Assembly (NCBI RefSeq): GCF_030816235.1
Contig: NZ_JAUSXT010000001.1
Span: forward strand, 1,302,001-1,366,000
Origin: Microbacterium sp. W4I4
Lineage (GTDB): Bacteria; Actinomycetota; Actinomycetes; Actinomycetales; Microbacteriaceae
DNA length: 64,000 nt
Direction of reading: 5' to 3'
Shown: positions 34,978 to 45,941 of the stretch, one piece after another
How the letters are laid out: each line of letters begins with the position of its first letter
Numbering within the stretch: position 1 is the first letter of the stretch
The notes under the pieces: model-generated
Told to the model about the DNA's origin: nothing
What the model saw: the letters and a program-made list of their open reading frames with translations, nothing else
Database searches by the model: none
Translations under genes and position numbers: made by a program

Positions 34978-36789
34978 GTGGAAGACCAGAGCACTGACGC
35001 GGCACCGGCGGCTGACGCCGATCTCGTGCTGCGCACCCGTTCGGGTGATGCCGACGCGTTCGGCGAACTCTGGCGACGCCACTACCGCTCCGGCATGACG
35101 GTGGCGCGCGGGGTCACTTCCTCGATCGACCCGGACGACCTCGTGCAGGAGTCGTACGCCCGCATCTACCAGGCCATCCTCAAGGGCGGTGGTCCCAACG
35201 GATCGTTCCGCGCCTACCTGTTCACCAGTATCCGGAACACCGCCGCGGCGTGGGGCCGCGCGCGACGCGAAACAGCCATCGATGAGCTGGAGACCGTCGC
35301 CGACCCTGCCAGCACCGAGGCTTCCGTCGACGAGGAGCTCGACCGCGGGCTCACCGCGCGGGCATTCCGCTCCCTTCCCTCCCGCTGGCAGGAGGTGCTC
35401 TGGTACTCGGAGATCGAGCAGATGAAGCCCGCGGCCATCGGCGGGCTGCTCGGCATGAGCGCCGGCGCCGTGTCGCAGCTCACCTTCCGCGCCCGAGAGG
35501 GCCTGCGCGAGACATGGATCCAGGCGCATCTGCGCAGCGTGGGCGAAGGCTCCGAATGCCGATGGACCATCGAGCACCTCGGCGCGCACTCACGAGGCAA
35601 CCTCGCGATGCGCGCCCAGCAGCGGGTGGATCACCATCTCGCTGAATGCGCCCGCTGCATGATCGTCGCTGCCGAGGCCAAGGACGTCTCCAGCCGCCTG
35701 GCGCTTGTTCTGCTGCCGCTGGTGCTCGGCGTCTCCGGCGCCGCCGCCTACCTGGCGACGCTGCAGGGCTGCGGAGTGCCGATCGTCGCGCTGGCGGCGA
35801 TGCCGTCGAGCGTGACCGAAGGCGCCGTCGTCGTGACCTCGGGATCGGGGGCCGCGATCTCCGGCTCCGGTGCGGCAGGCTCCGATGCGGCCGGTTCCGG
35901 TGCGGCCGGTTCCGGTGCGTCAGGCAGCACGGGGATGTTCTCCGGCATCGGCGCCCTCGTCGGCGCGGGCTCCGCGGCATTGATCGTCGCGGGTGTCGTG
36001 GCGGCTGCCGCCGTCGTACCGGCGATGCTGACCGGCTCCCCCGCGACATCGCAGCCCAGCGCCGCGGACTCCGAGCCGTCGTCGATCGCCTCGGAGGTCA
36101 TGCCGGACTCCACGATGAGTACCGAGGATCCCCTGGTCATCCAGGTCGACGAAACCGACCCGCGGACTCCGGATGCCGAACCGCCGGTCGATGCCCCTGC
36201 CCCTGCCCCTGCCCCGCCGGACAGCATCGAGGTCGAGCCGACGCCGCCCGCACCGCCGACAGAGCAGCCTGCCGACGTGGGCGAACCCGAGACAGACCCG
36301 GGCACGGACCCCGGCACAGACCCGGGAACAGATCCGGGCACGGATACGGGAACAGACCCCGGCACAGAGCCGGGCACGGACCCCGGCACAGACCCGGGGA
36401 CAGACCCCGGATCAGACCCCGGAACAGACCCGGGGACAGACCCCGGAACAGAACCGGGCACAGAACCCGGAACAGACCCCGGCACGGCTCCTGCTGAACT
36501 CACCTGGGGCACCACGGCGACGAAGCTCGACGAACAGCTCCATCTGCACTACCTGATCCCTGTGACCGGCACCCCGGGCTCTACGGTGCAGGTCTGGATG
36601 GAGGAGAACTCCGCTCGCGGGGCCGAGATCATGCTCGATGAGAACGGAACCGGCGTCGCCGATCTGCGCCCCAACCTGATGCAGCTCGCGACGAACGTCC
36701 CCGTGGGCTTCCGGTACGTCATCGATGGAACGCCGGATCCGTGGATCACGACCACGCTCTGGTCACTGCACAAGCCCAGCGCGCAGTGA
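34978..36789 (+). CDS. ECF-type sigma factor fused to anti-sigma-like zinc finger, membrane and extracellular domains
   Basis: The 603-residue polypeptide starts with sigma region 2 (ADAFGELWRRHYR, DPDDLVQESYARIYQAI) and region 4 (LPSRWQEVLWYSEIEQMKPAAIGGLLGMSAGAVSQLTFRA, split here by helix turns). A putative zinc finger H-x3-C-x2-C (HLAECARC, about 220-227), a hydrophobic segment LALVLLPLVLGVSGAAAYL, a Ser/Gly/Ala linker and a second hydrophobic segment follow. Then come about 17 acidic DPGT-type repeats and a roughly 95-residue beta-rich end. GTG 34978 is preferred because GGAGGGG lies 9 nt upstream; GTG 34939 is an alternative. It would be a membrane-tethered sigma factor carrying its own regulator. 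Confidence 0.82.
   Translation: MEDQSTDAAPAADADLVLRTRSGDADAFGELWRRHYRSGMTVARGVTSSIDPDDLVQESYARIYQAILKGGGPNGSFRAYLFTSIRNTAAAWGRARRETAIDELETVADPASTEASVDEELDRGLTARAFRSLPSRWQEVLWYSEIEQMKPAAIGGLLGMSAGAVSQLTFRAREGLRETWIQAHLRSVGEGSECRWTIEHLGAHSRGNLAMRAQQRVDHHLAECARCMIVAAEAKDVSSRLALVLLPLVLGVSGAAAYLATLQGCGVPIVALAAMPSSVTEGAVVVTSGSGAAISGSGAAGSDAAGSGAAGSGASGSTGMFSGIGALVGAGSAALIVAGVVAAAAVVPAMLTGSPATSQPSAADSEPSSIASEVMPDSTMSTEDPLVIQVDETDPRTPDAEPPVDAPAPAPAPPDSIEVEPTPPAPPTEQPADVGEPETDPGTDPGTDPGTDPGTDTGTDPGTEPGTDPGTDPGTDPGSDPGTDPGTDPGTEPGTEPGTDPGTAPAELTWGTTATKLDEQLHLHYLIPVTGTPGSTVQVWMEENSARGAEIMLDENGTGVADLRPNLMQLATNVPVGFRYVIDGTPDPWITTTLWSLHKPSAQ
36289..36489 (+). repeat. 12-bp coding repeats (TDPG) in the sigma-fusion gene
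   Basis: About 17 tandem 12-bp units of the form ACAGACCCCGGA or ACGGACCCGGGC encode repeated T/E-D/E-P-G. The product is an acidic, proline-rich spacer that would span the cell wall between membrane and distal domain. Such arrays vary in copy number by slippage. Confidence 0.9.
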
Positions 36790-36818
36790 CCGGCCCGACG
36801 GGCATGCCACCCGCCGAA

Positions 36819-36824
36819 TAGACT
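36819..36824 (+). promoter_or_regulatory. -10 box (leaderless) of the YrdB-like gene
   Basis: TAGACT, 6 nt (GGTGGC), then ATG 36831. The box lies 30 bp after the sigma-fusion stop codon, so this starts a new transcript. Confidence 0.6.
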
Positions 36825-36830
36825 GGTGGC

Positions 36831-37202
36831 ATGCCCCAGGACTCCCTCGCCGAACCGGGCGTGAACCGCCCCGCCGTGACCCCGCTCGATCTCATCCGAG
36901 TGGTGGTGCTGCTCGTGGCACTCGCGACGCTGGCCCTGTGGGGGTTCGGCAGCTGGACCATGCCGTGGAACATCGTCATCGGCATCGGCGCGCCGGTGAT
37001 CACCCTGCTGGTCTGGGCGCTCTTCCTCTCCCCGCGGCCGGTGCTGCACCTGCACCCGTTCCTGCGCGCACTCGTCGAGCTGCTGATCTACGCCGGTGTC
37101 ACACTCGCCTGGTGGTCGATGGGGCAGGCAGGGATCGGCATCGGATTCGCCGTGGTGGCCGTGGCCGCCGGCGTCATCGCCGGCCGACGCTCTCTGGCAT
37201 GA
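36831..37202 (+). CDS. YrdB-family (DUF2568) membrane protein
   Basis: This small membrane protein (123 aa) has four predicted helices: LIRVVVLLVALATLALWGF, IVIGIGAPVITLLVWALFL, the ALVELLIYAGVTLAWW block and AVVAVAAGVIAGR. The pattern fits the DUF2568/YrdB family, of unknown function. Its stop overlaps the start of the FAD oxidase gene (ATGA), so the two are co-translated, but no functional link is evident. Confidence 0.75.
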   Translation: MPQDSLAEPGVNRPAVTPLDLIRVVVLLVALATLALWGFGSWTMPWNIVIGIGAPVITLLVWALFLSPRPVLHLHPFLRALVELLIYAGVTLAWWSMGQAGIGIGFAVVAVAAGVIAGRRSLA

Positions 37203-38560
37203 GCGTGCTCGAGACGCTGCGGAGCGAGCTCGGCGACATCGTCGACACCTCGGCGGTGACTCTCGAGGCCGCCCGAGCGGACCGCAGCGGCCACCGCTCC
37301 GCCGCGCGCCCTCTCGCGGTCGTGCACGCCCGCACCGTCGACGACGTGCAGCGCACCATGCGGATCGCTTCGGCGACGCGCACGGCCGTGGTGGTCCGCG
37401 GTGCAGGCACCGGCCTGGCGGGCGCCGCGAACGCCGGTCACGGACAGATCGTGCTCTCGACCGCGCGCATGGATCGCCTCGTCGAGGTGCGTCCGGACGA
37501 CCTGCTCGCCGTCGTCGAGCCGGGCATCCTGAACGCGACGCTCAACGCACAGCTCGCCGAGCACGGCGTCTGGTGGGCACCCGACCCCGCCAGCCGCGAC
37601 ATCTCCACCGTCGGCGGCAACATCGCCACCGGCGCCGGCGGACTGCTCTGCGCGAAGTACGGCGTCGTGCGCGACGCGGTGCTGGGTGTGGATCTCGTAC
37701 TCGCCGACGGACGGCTGCTGCACCTCGGCCACCGCACAGTCAAGGGCGTCACCGGCCTCGACCTCACCGCGCTCGTGATCGGGTCCGAGGGGCGCCTGGG
37801 CGTGGTCGTCGGCGCGACCCTCAAGCTGCGTCGACTGGTCGAGGGCGACGTCTGCGCGATCACCGCGTCGTTCGACTCCGTGACGGCTGCCGCGGCGGCA
37901 TCGGCCACCGTCACCGCGGTCGGCGTGCAGCCCGCGATCATGGAGCTGATGGATGCCCGTTCCCTGGCAGCCGTGCACGACCTGCTCGACCTGCCCGCGC
38001 CGCGTGCCGGCACCGCGCAGCTGACGGTCCAGACCGACGGCCCCTCGGCACGCGAGGAGGCGGCGCGCGTCGTCGAGGTGCTCCGCTCGGGCGGGGGCCG
38101 GGTGGTCATGACCGACGACCGCGCTGAGGGCGAGCGTCTGCTCGGCATCCGTCGTGCCGTGCATCCCGCGCTGAAGGCGCTGGGCACGACGCTCATCGAG
38201 GATGTCGCCGTGCCGCGCAGCGCGATGCCGGCGATGTTCGACGAGATCAGCCGCATCGAGGAGGCCTACGGGCTCGTCATCCCCACCGTCGCCCACGCCG
38301 GCGACGGCAACCTGCACCCGACCTTCATCTTCGAGGAGGACGAGGTCCCCGAGCGGATCTGGTCGGCCGCAAGCGAGCTGTTCCGTGCCGCGATCCGGCT
38401 CGGTGGCACGCTGTCCGGTGAGCACGGCATCGGCATGCTGAAGAGCAGGTGGCTCGCCGAGGAGCTCGGCGAGGACCAATGGCAGCTGCAGCGCCAGATC
38501 GTGCGCGTGTTCGATCCGCTGGAGATCCTCAACCCCGGAAAGGTGTTCGCAGATGACTGA
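37199..38560 (+). CDS. FAD-binding oxidase (glycolate oxidase GlcD / D-lactate dehydrogenase-like)
   Basis: This protein (453 aa) has an N-terminal PCMH FAD domain (VVRGAGTGLAGAA for the pyrophosphate loop, then DISTVGGNIATGAGGLLCAKYG) and a C-terminal FAD_oxidase_C domain ending HAGDGNLHPT and GTLSGEHGIGMLKSRW. These enzymes oxidise 2-hydroxyacids such as glycolate or D-lactate and pass electrons to quinone or an electron-transfer flavoprotein. No GlcE/GlcF partners are present, so it is more like the single-chain D-lactate or D-2-hydroxyglutarate type. It overlaps its neighbours on both sides. Confidence 0.88.
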   Translation: MSVLETLRSELGDIVDTSAVTLEAARADRSGHRSAARPLAVVHARTVDDVQRTMRIASATRTAVVVRGAGTGLAGAANAGHGQIVLSTARMDRLVEVRPDDLLAVVEPGILNATLNAQLAEHGVWWAPDPASRDISTVGGNIATGAGGLLCAKYGVVRDAVLGVDLVLADGRLLHLGHRTVKGVTGLDLTALVIGSEGRLGVVVGATLKLRRLVEGDVCAITASFDSVTAAAAASATVTAVGVQPAIMELMDARSLAAVHDLLDLPAPRAGTAQLTVQTDGPSAREEAARVVEVLRSGGGRVVMTDDRAEGERLLGIRRAVHPALKALGTTLIEDVAVPRSAMPAMFDEISRIEEAYGLVIPTVAHAGDGNLHPTFIFEEDEVPERIWSAASELFRAAIRLGGTLSGEHGIGMLKSRWLAEELGEDQWQLQRQIVRVFDPLEILNPGKVFADD

Positions 38561-38948
38561 CATCCACGTCAGCGCGGCGGTGATCGTCGACGCCGCGGGC
38601 CGGGTGCTCGTGGTCCGCAAGAAGGGGACGACCCGCTTCATGCAGCCGGGAGGCAAGCCCGAGCAGGGCGAGACACCAGCGCAGACCTTGATCCGCGAAC
38701 TCGACGAGGAACTGGGACTGAGAGTCGCCGAAGACGATCTCGCACCCCTCGGCACGTTCATCTCGGCTGCAGCCAACGAACCCGGACTGCGGGTCGTCGC
38801 CGACGCGTTCGCGCTGCGCGCGGAGCGCGAGGACGTCACCGTGCAGGCCGAGATCGCCGAGCTGCGCTGGCTGGAGCGGGGAGACCGCACCAGCGTGCCC
38901 CTCGCCCCGCTCAGCGAGGAGCATCTGCTCGCATTCGCCTGGGGCTGA
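38553..38948 (+). CDS. NUDIX hydrolase
   Basis: A 131-residue protein with an intact Nudix box GGKPEQGETPAQTLIREL followed by DEELGL (about residues 33-56), giving all catalytic glutamates. It would hydrolyse a nucleoside diphosphate linked to another group; the MutT-like size allows an 8-oxo-dGTPase or a broad house-cleaning role. It overlaps the FAD oxidase gene by 8 bp and converges with nagB after 2 bp. Confidence 0.88.
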   Translation: MTDIHVSAAVIVDAAGRVLVVRKKGTTRFMQPGGKPEQGETPAQTLIRELDEELGLRVAEDDLAPLGTFISAAANEPGLRVVADAFALRAEREDVTVQAEIAELRWLERGDRTSVPLAPLSEEHLLAFAWG

Positions 38949-38950
38949 GC

Positions 38951-39730
38951 TCAGAGCCCCTGCCAGGCCGGCTTGTTCGCGTAGCTGTAGCGGTAGTAGT
39001 CGGCGAGCTTCAGCTTCGACGCCGCGGCCTCGTCGAGCACCACGGTGACGTGCGCATGCAGCTGCACGGCGGATGCGGGGACCATCGCACTGACGGGACC
39101 CTCCAGGGCCGCGGCGACAGCATCCGCCTTGCCCTCGCCGAAGGCGAGCAGCACCAGGTGACGGGCGCGCAGGATCGTGCCCAGCCCCTGCGTGATGCAG
39201 TGCTGCGGCACGTCGTGGACCGACTCGAAGAAGCGCGCGTTGTCCTGACGTGTGCGCTCGGTCAGGGTCTTGATGCGCGTGGTGGATGCGAAGGACGACC
39301 CGGGCTCGTTGAAGCCGATGTGCCCGTCGGTGCCGATGCCGAGGATCTGCAGGTCCACGCCGCCTGCGGCGAGGATGGCCGCGTCGTAGTCGTCGCCCGC
39401 GTGCTCGATGGTCTCGATCGAGCCGTCCGGAACGCGGATGCGTGCGGGGTCGAGTCCCAGCGGCTCCACGACCTCGCGCGAGATGACCGAGCGGTAGCTC
39501 TCCGGGTGGCCGGGGTCGATGCCGACGTACTCGTCGAGCGCGAAGCCGCGCAGGTGCGAGACGTCGTGCCCCTTGAGTCGCTCGCGCAGCGCCTCGTAGA
39601 CGGGCAGCGGGGTGGATCCGGTCGCCAGGCCGAGCACGGGCTCGGCGACCGTGTCGATCAGACGCACGATCTCCTCGGCGACCAGCTCTCCCGCAAGGGT
39701 CCTGTTCTCCACGATGACGACTTCAGCCAT
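38951..39730 (-). CDS. nagB: Glucosamine-6-phosphate deaminase
   Basis: The 259-residue enzyme has LGLATGSTPLPVYEAL, the catalytic aspartate region FALDEYVG and the active-site loop GIGTDGHIGFNEPGSSF. It converts glucosamine-6-P to fructose-6-P and ammonia, completing the GlcNAc route begun by the GH20 enzyme and NagA. AAGGAG lies 10 nt before the start. The upstream gene, 144 bp away, encodes a ROK regulator in the same direction, which probably controls the nag genes. The allosteric GlcNAc-6-P site of the enteric hexamer cannot be judged. Confidence 0.95.
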   Translation of the reverse strand: MAEVVIVENRTLAGELVAEEIVRLIDTVAEPVLGLATGSTPLPVYEALRERLKGHDVSHLRGFALDEYVGIDPGHPESYRSVISREVVEPLGLDPARIRVPDGSIETIEHAGDDYDAAILAAGGVDLQILGIGTDGHIGFNEPGSSFASTTRIKTLTERTRQDNARFFESVHDVPQHCITQGLGTILRARHLVLLAFGEGKADAVAAALEGPVSAMVPASAVQLHAHVTVVLDEAAASKLKLADYYRYSYANKPAWQGL

Positions 39731-39874
39731 GAACCTTGATCTCCTTGTCGAGGGTGACGGTCTCTGCGAGCGCAGAACCCAGCAAGGCGGCCTGTGCAGC
39801 CGCCACCGGCGTAGTCACCGGAAGCATCTCGATTGTCTCATCGAGCCGCGAGCGCGTGCGCATCGGGCTGCGGG

Positions 39875-41044
39875 TCACGACACACCCAGCTGACTCGACA
39901 GGACCATAACGGCGGCGCCGCGCATCACGATGCCGTCCTGATCGCTCAGCCGGATCCGCACGTCCGCGAACACACCATCCAGTGTCCGCTCGTGCAGCGC
40001 ACTGGTCGCAGCCGCGGCGAACTCCCCGGCCAGCAGTTCCCGCGGTCCGGACAGCACGATCTCGGAGAGGTCGAGCGCGGCGACGATCGGGGCGATCGCA
40101 ATGCCGAGGCGTGTACCCGCGTCTGACAGCACCGCCTCTCTGAGAGCGGGTTCGGCTTCGATTCCCTCGATGAGACGCGGCACGTTGACCCAGGCCTCCA
40201 GGCATCCGCGGCGGCCGCAGACACAGAGCGGGCCGACATCGGTGCCGACCACCACGTGCCCGATCTCCCCCGCCGCGAACCGGGCTCCCACCAGGGGCTG
40301 CGCCCCTGCGATCACGCCGGCACCGACTCCGCGGCCGATCCGGATGAGCATGACATCGGACAGCGCCTCGCCGAAGGTGTACTCCGCGAGGACCGCGGCG
40401 TTCGCGTCGTTGCGCACGACCACCGGAAGCTCCAGATCGGTGTTCAGCCGGGCTCCGAGCGGCATGTCCGTCCAGGCGAGATTCGGCGCGCTGACGACAG
40501 TGCCGTCCGGACCGACGACTCCGGGGGTTCCGACGCCCACGCCCAGAACGGGGCGGGTCGCTGCCGCGATCAGGTCGCGCGCGAGATCTCTCGCCAGGGC
40601 ATAGGTCTGCTCGGCGTCGTGCTGCTGCGGCACCGGAAGCGAACGGCGCTCGAGGATGCGACCGCCGAGGTCCATCACGGCGCCCTCGAAGCTCGTCGTC
40701 CCGGAGAGGTCGATCCCGATGATCTGATGTCCGCCTCGATCGAAGTCGATGACGATCGGGGGCTTGCCGGGGCCGGTGGCCGCGCGGACGCCGATCTCAT
40801 GGATGATCCCGTCCATGATCGACTCCGCCACGAGGTCCGAGATCGTCACCCGCGTCAGTCCGGTCTCACGCGCGAGGTCGGCGCGGCTCATCGCACCGCG
40901 GTGGTAGAGGGTCTGCAGCACCAGTGAGCGGTTGTGCGATCGCGCATGCTCGGGCAGCACCTTGGACTGGGATCGCAGGCGGCGTCCGGCACCGAAGCCG
41001 GATGGCGTCGCGGTGGAGTGCCGCGCCTCCTGTGAGGAATCCAT
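39875..41044 (-). CDS. ROK-family transcriptional regulator (NagC/Mlc/XylR type)
   Basis: The N-terminal winged helix of this 389-residue protein is visible in YHRGAMSRADLARETGLTRVTISDL (about 47-71). The C-terminal ROK sugar-kinase-like domain has the zinc motif CVCGRRGCLEAW after GEIGHVVVG. The position upstream of nagB and near nagA makes GlcNAc or GlcNAc-6-P the likely ligand. The kinase catalytic aspartate region (VVRNDANAAVLAEY) is retained, so some sugar kinase activity cannot be excluded. Confidence 0.9.
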   Translation of the reverse strand: MDSSQEARHSTATPSGFGAGRRLRSQSKVLPEHARSHNRSLVLQTLYHRGAMSRADLARETGLTRVTISDLVAESIMDGIIHEIGVRAATGPGKPPIVIDFDRGGHQIIGIDLSGTTSFEGAVMDLGGRILERRSLPVPQQHDAEQTYALARDLARDLIAAATRPVLGVGVGTPGVVGPDGTVVSAPNLAWTDMPLGARLNTDLELPVVVRNDANAAVLAEYTFGEALSDVMLIRIGRGVGAGVIAGAQPLVGARFAAGEIGHVVVGTDVGPLCVCGRRGCLEAWVNVPRLIEGIEAEPALREAVLSDAGTRLGIAIAPIVAALDLSEIVLSGPRELLAGEFAAAATSALHERTLDGVFADVRIRLSDQDGIVMRGAAVMVLSSQLGVS

Positions 41045-41215
41045 ATTTGTTAGTAGACCTTACGAACCCGCCTCCGCGCAAGCCGGGTGGGAGCGTGCCC
41101 GGTTATCGAAACGTTACGGCGCGCGCGGCCCCACACCCGCACTGACACTCGTTCGTGACCTGCCGTCGCGTACCATGGAACTCTAAGTCATTGTGCTTTT
41201 TTGGGGGGTGAGTCC

Positions 41216-42658
41216 GTGACCGATCTGATCTCAGGACCTGACACGGGTGCGGTTGCTGCCGACGCGCTGCCGCCGAGTGACGGCACGCAGCCCGTCGAAT
41301 GGGCCCCGGCTGAGCCGGCTTCGAAGAAGCGTCGCCTCGGGCTCTGGATCGGACTGGGCGCGGGTGCCCTCGTGCTCGCCGCCGCAGGCGCGTCGTTGAT
41401 TCTGGTCGCTCCGGGCACGACTGTCGCGGGCGTGCAGATCGGCGGCATGACCCCCGGCATGGCCGCGGATGCCATCAGCAGCCGCATCGCCGACACGAAG
41501 ATCGCGCTGGCAGGGGCCGACACCACGGTCACCGGCGCCGACCTCGGCGCGCGCGTGGACGCGACGGCACTGGCAGAGAAGGCCTTCGCCGACCGTCCGA
41601 TGTGGAATCTCGGCAGCTGGATGGGCGACCCGATCGGCGCCGAGGTCACGCTCGACCCCGACACCGCCGACCGCACGCTGCGCGCTGCTGTTCCGGACAG
41701 CTACGTCGAGCCGGTCGATGCCGTCGTGGCGTTCGATGCGGCATCCGGCACCTACGCGGTGACGGCGGGCAAGCCAGGCACGGGGATCTCCGTCGCCGAC
41801 CTGACCGGCGCGTTCGACGACGCCACCGTCGAGGGGCGCTCGACGTTCTCCTTCCCCGCCGCCGCCACCGAGGTCGCGCCGAGCGTGACCGATGAGAAGG
41901 CCGCGGCGACCGCCGAGCAGCTCAACACCATGCTGACCACGATCGGGTTCTACGTCGGCGACGAGCGCACGGTTCCCGTCGATCCTGCGGTCGCGGCCAC
42001 CTGGCTGAGCATCGACGACGTCGACGGAGAGTTGAAGATCGCCGCCGATACGTCGGCCATCCAGAGCGTCGTCAGCACGCTTCCGGAGAAGGTGGATCGC
42101 GCGGTCGTCAACGCGCAGACCATCGTCGATTCCAAGGGCGAGGTCCTGAAGACCATCGTCGCGGGCGCGGACGGCCGAGTCCTCGGCGACACCACCGGCA
42201 TCGCCTCGGCGTTCGCCACCGACCTCGCCGCAGGCAACGCGTCCTTCCAGCTCCCCGTGTCCTCGACGCCGTTCGAGACCACCTCGCTGTTCCGGCGCCT
42301 CGAGGTCGACCTCAGCGAGCAGCGCACCTACGCATACGAGAACGAGAAGCTGGTGGAGTCGTGGGCGATCTCGTCCGGCAAGTCCGGCTTCGACACGGCC
42401 AAGGGCCGCTTCCGCATCTACGCTCAGCTGCGCACGCAGAACATGGGTCGTGAGGACACCACCGTCGCGCCGTTCTACTACACGCCGAACGTGCCGTACA
42501 TCTCGTACTTCAACGGCGACGAGGCATTCCACGGAACGTACTGGCACAGCAACTTCGGGCACCCGATGAGCCACGGCTGCGTGAACATGACGATCAACTC
42601 GGCGAAGTTCGTGTGGCAGTGGGCCACCAAGGGCACCGAGGTCTGGGTCCACAGCTGA
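41216..42658 (+). CDS. L,D-transpeptidase (YkuD domain), membrane-anchored
   Basis: The protein (480 aa) starts at GTG 41216, preceded by GGGGGGTGAG. A cytoplasmic 40 residues lead to one transmembrane helix (LGLWIGLGAGALVLAAAGASLILV). Next come two repeated peptidoglycan-binding-like (PG_binding_4) domains and a C-terminal YkuD domain with HGTYWHSNFGHPMSHGCVNM, where the nucleophile is C455. It forms 3-3 cross-links in peptidoglycan outside the membrane. A TACCAT box at 41171-41176 is a plausible -10. The 3' end faces icd across a strong terminator. Confidence 0.93.
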   Translation: MTDLISGPDTGAVAADALPPSDGTQPVEWAPAEPASKKRRLGLWIGLGAGALVLAAAGASLILVAPGTTVAGVQIGGMTPGMAADAISSRIADTKIALAGADTTVTGADLGARVDATALAEKAFADRPMWNLGSWMGDPIGAEVTLDPDTADRTLRAAVPDSYVEPVDAVVAFDAASGTYAVTAGKPGTGISVADLTGAFDDATVEGRSTFSFPAAATEVAPSVTDEKAAATAEQLNTMLTTIGFYVGDERTVPVDPAVAATWLSIDDVDGELKIAADTSAIQSVVSTLPEKVDRAVVNAQTIVDSKGEVLKTIVAGADGRVLGDTTGIASAFATDLAAGNASFQLPVSSTPFETTSLFRRLEVDLSEQRTYAYENEKLVESWAISSGKSGFDTAKGRFRIYAQLRTQNMGREDTTVAPFYYTPNVPYISYFNGDEAFHGTYWHSNFGHPMSHGCVNMTINSAKFVWQWATKGTEVWVHS

Positions 42659-42740
42659 TTGAGGCGAGAGCCGGCGAGCTTGCTCGTCCGGCCGAGCCGA
42701 TTGAGGCTGTCGAGCGGCGCAGCCGCGAGCACAGCTGACC
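42658..42740. repeat. Degenerate REP-like repeats after the L,D-transpeptidase gene
   Basis: ATTGAGGC-GAGAGCC and ATTGAGGCTGTCGAG are two partial copies (42658-42673 and 42699-42713) of the TTGAG..GTCGA repeat class seen at 62592. They are separated by a GCGAGCTTGCTCG hairpin. No gene is present here. Confidence 0.45.
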
Positions 42741-42777
42741 CCATTCGCGAAGAGCACGCGGGCCGAGCGGACCCGCA

Positions 42778-42823
42778 GACGCAGGGGGAGGCGGATGCCA
42801 CGGCATCCGCCTCCCCCTGCGTC
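42778..42823. terminator. Perfect 22-bp hairpin, bidirectional terminator
   Basis: The 22-nt arms (42778-42799 and 42802-42823; core GGGGGAGGCGGATGCC) are perfectly complementary around two bases. It lies between the convergent L,D-transpeptidase and icd genes, 5 bp from the icd stop codon. It is the strongest stem in the window. Confidence 0.85.
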
Positions 42824-42827
42824 CGAC

Positions 42828-45047
<2,220 letters not shown>

Positions 45048-45074
45048 CGGATCTCCGTTCGCGAGGGCAGATTT

Positions 45075-45092
45075 TATCTCGATACCAAGATA
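45075..45092. promoter_or_regulatory. Imperfect palindrome in the icd/GNAT divergent promoter
   Basis: TATCTCGATACCAAGATA has arms TATCTCG/CAAGATA that match at 6 of 7 positions. It overlaps an AT-rich TAAAAT-like box on the minus strand 28-45 bp upstream of the icd GTG. It is a candidate repressor or activator site; the regulator is unknown. Confidence 0.4.
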
Positions 45093-45170
45093 CCTGAGTC
45101 TGCTTCGCGTTATCCGTGCGGTCTTCCGACAACGAATCATCGATTCCGCCACGGATGCCCGCCGAGGGGC

Positions 45171-45176
45171 TAGCCT
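45171..45176 (+). promoter_or_regulatory. Candidate -10 box (leaderless) of the GNAT gene
   Basis: TAGCCT lies 7 nt before ATG 45184, one base further than the other leaderless starts in the window. No ribosome site precedes the ATG. Confidence 0.5.
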
Positions 45177-45183
45177 GGGTCTC

Positions 45184-45642
45184 ATGGCGGAACTGCGTTT
45201 GGTCGAACTGTCCGCGGCGACGATCGTCGCCGTCAACAATCTGTCGCTCAAGCCTGGGCAGGAGCAGTTCCTGGCTCCGGTTTCCTATGGGATCGCCGCG
45301 ACCGTGGTGAACCCCCAGACCTCGTGGCAGCGCGTGGTGCTCGACGACGACCAGGTCGTCGGCTTCGTGAGCGCCAGCTTCGACGCCGACACCCCCGAGG
45401 AACATTTCCGCAGCGTGCTGTGGCGCATCAACGTCGACGCCGACGACCAGGGTCGTGGCGTGGGACGTTTCGCCGTGAAAGCTCTGATCGACGAAGCCCG
45501 CGCCCGGGGCGTCGATCACGTGAACGTGATCTATGAGGCCGGCGAGGGCGGCCCTGAGGCATTCTTCCGCCGAGTGGGTTTCGAACCCGTCGGCGAGACC
45601 GAGTACTCCGAGGTCGTCGCACAGATCCGCGTCACGGACTGA
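45184..45642 (+). CDS. GNAT-family N-acetyltransferase
   Basis: The 152-residue protein has the acetyl-CoA motif [29 protein letters not shown] (the Q/R-x-x-G-x-G/A element is QGRGVG). The preceding strands and the terminal [10 protein letters not shown] motif B are typical GNAT. The acceptor substrate is unknown. The start follows a TAGCCT box without a ribosome site. A terminator hairpin follows its stop by 3 bp. Confidence 0.88.
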   Translation: MAELRLVELSAATIVAVNNLSLKPGQEQFLAPVSYGIAATVVNPQTSWQRVVLDDDQVVGFVSASFDADTPEEHFRSVLWRINVDADDQGRGVGRFAVKALIDEARARGVDHVNVIYEAGEGGPEAFFRRVGFEPVGETEYSEVVAQIRVTD

Positions 45643-45645
45643 ACC

Positions 45646-45690
45646 GGCGGCGGGGCCTCGGATCCCCTCCCCCACCGAGACCCCGTCGTC
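45646..45690 (+). terminator. Terminator hairpin after the GNAT gene
   Basis: GGCGGCGGGGCCTCGG (from 45646) pairs with CCGAGACCCCGTCGTC (to 45690) with few mismatches around a pyrimidine loop. A second GC stem, GCGGGCGCG/CGCGCCCGC, follows at about 45717-45750. Confidence 0.65.
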
Positions 45691-45768
45691 GCTCCCATGA
45701 GAGCGCTCCCGTCGTGCGGGCGCGCTGCGCTTCGTCACGCGCCCGCGCCGGCATCCGTCGCCCTGTCT

Positions 45769-45835
45769 GAAGGACGTCTGCACGTCTGAAGGACACTGCC
45801 GGCCCCAGCATCCTTCAGATCTCCGAAGGTCCTTC
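45769..45835. repeat. 67-bp palindromic element, family C copy 1
   Basis: Units GAAGGAC at element positions 1-7 and 20-26, with inverted units at 42-48 (ATCCTTC, one mismatch) and 61-67 (GTCCTTC). Outer and inner arms pair symmetrically, and the length is 67 bp. It lies 106 bp upstream of the DUF559 gene; copy 2 lies just after that gene. Confidence 0.88.
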
Positions 45836-45941
45836 AGACCTGCATCCGGATCCTCCCTGCACAGACAGCATTTGCGGCGACTTGTTCACAGTTCCCGGGA
45901 CCCGAGGCGTGTGCGGCGAACGGGTGCGCGAGCGTGGGGTC

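Noticed and set aside
36289..36489. The 12-bp repeats as a CRISPR-like or mobile array.
   Set aside because: They are in frame, have no spacers, and encode a TDPG stalk in the sigma-fusion protein.
39723..39863. A 46-codon ORF on the minus strand between the ROK gene and nagB, overlapping the nagB start by 8 bp.
   Set aside because: It has no ribosome site or -10 box, no recognisable domain, and begins with an Arg/Thr-rich stretch. It could be a small coupled gene but support is too weak.
42658..42777. A short gene after the L,D-transpeptidase.
   Set aside because: The region consists of degenerate repeats and small hairpins; plus-strand frames are Arg-rich and lack a start with a ribosome site.
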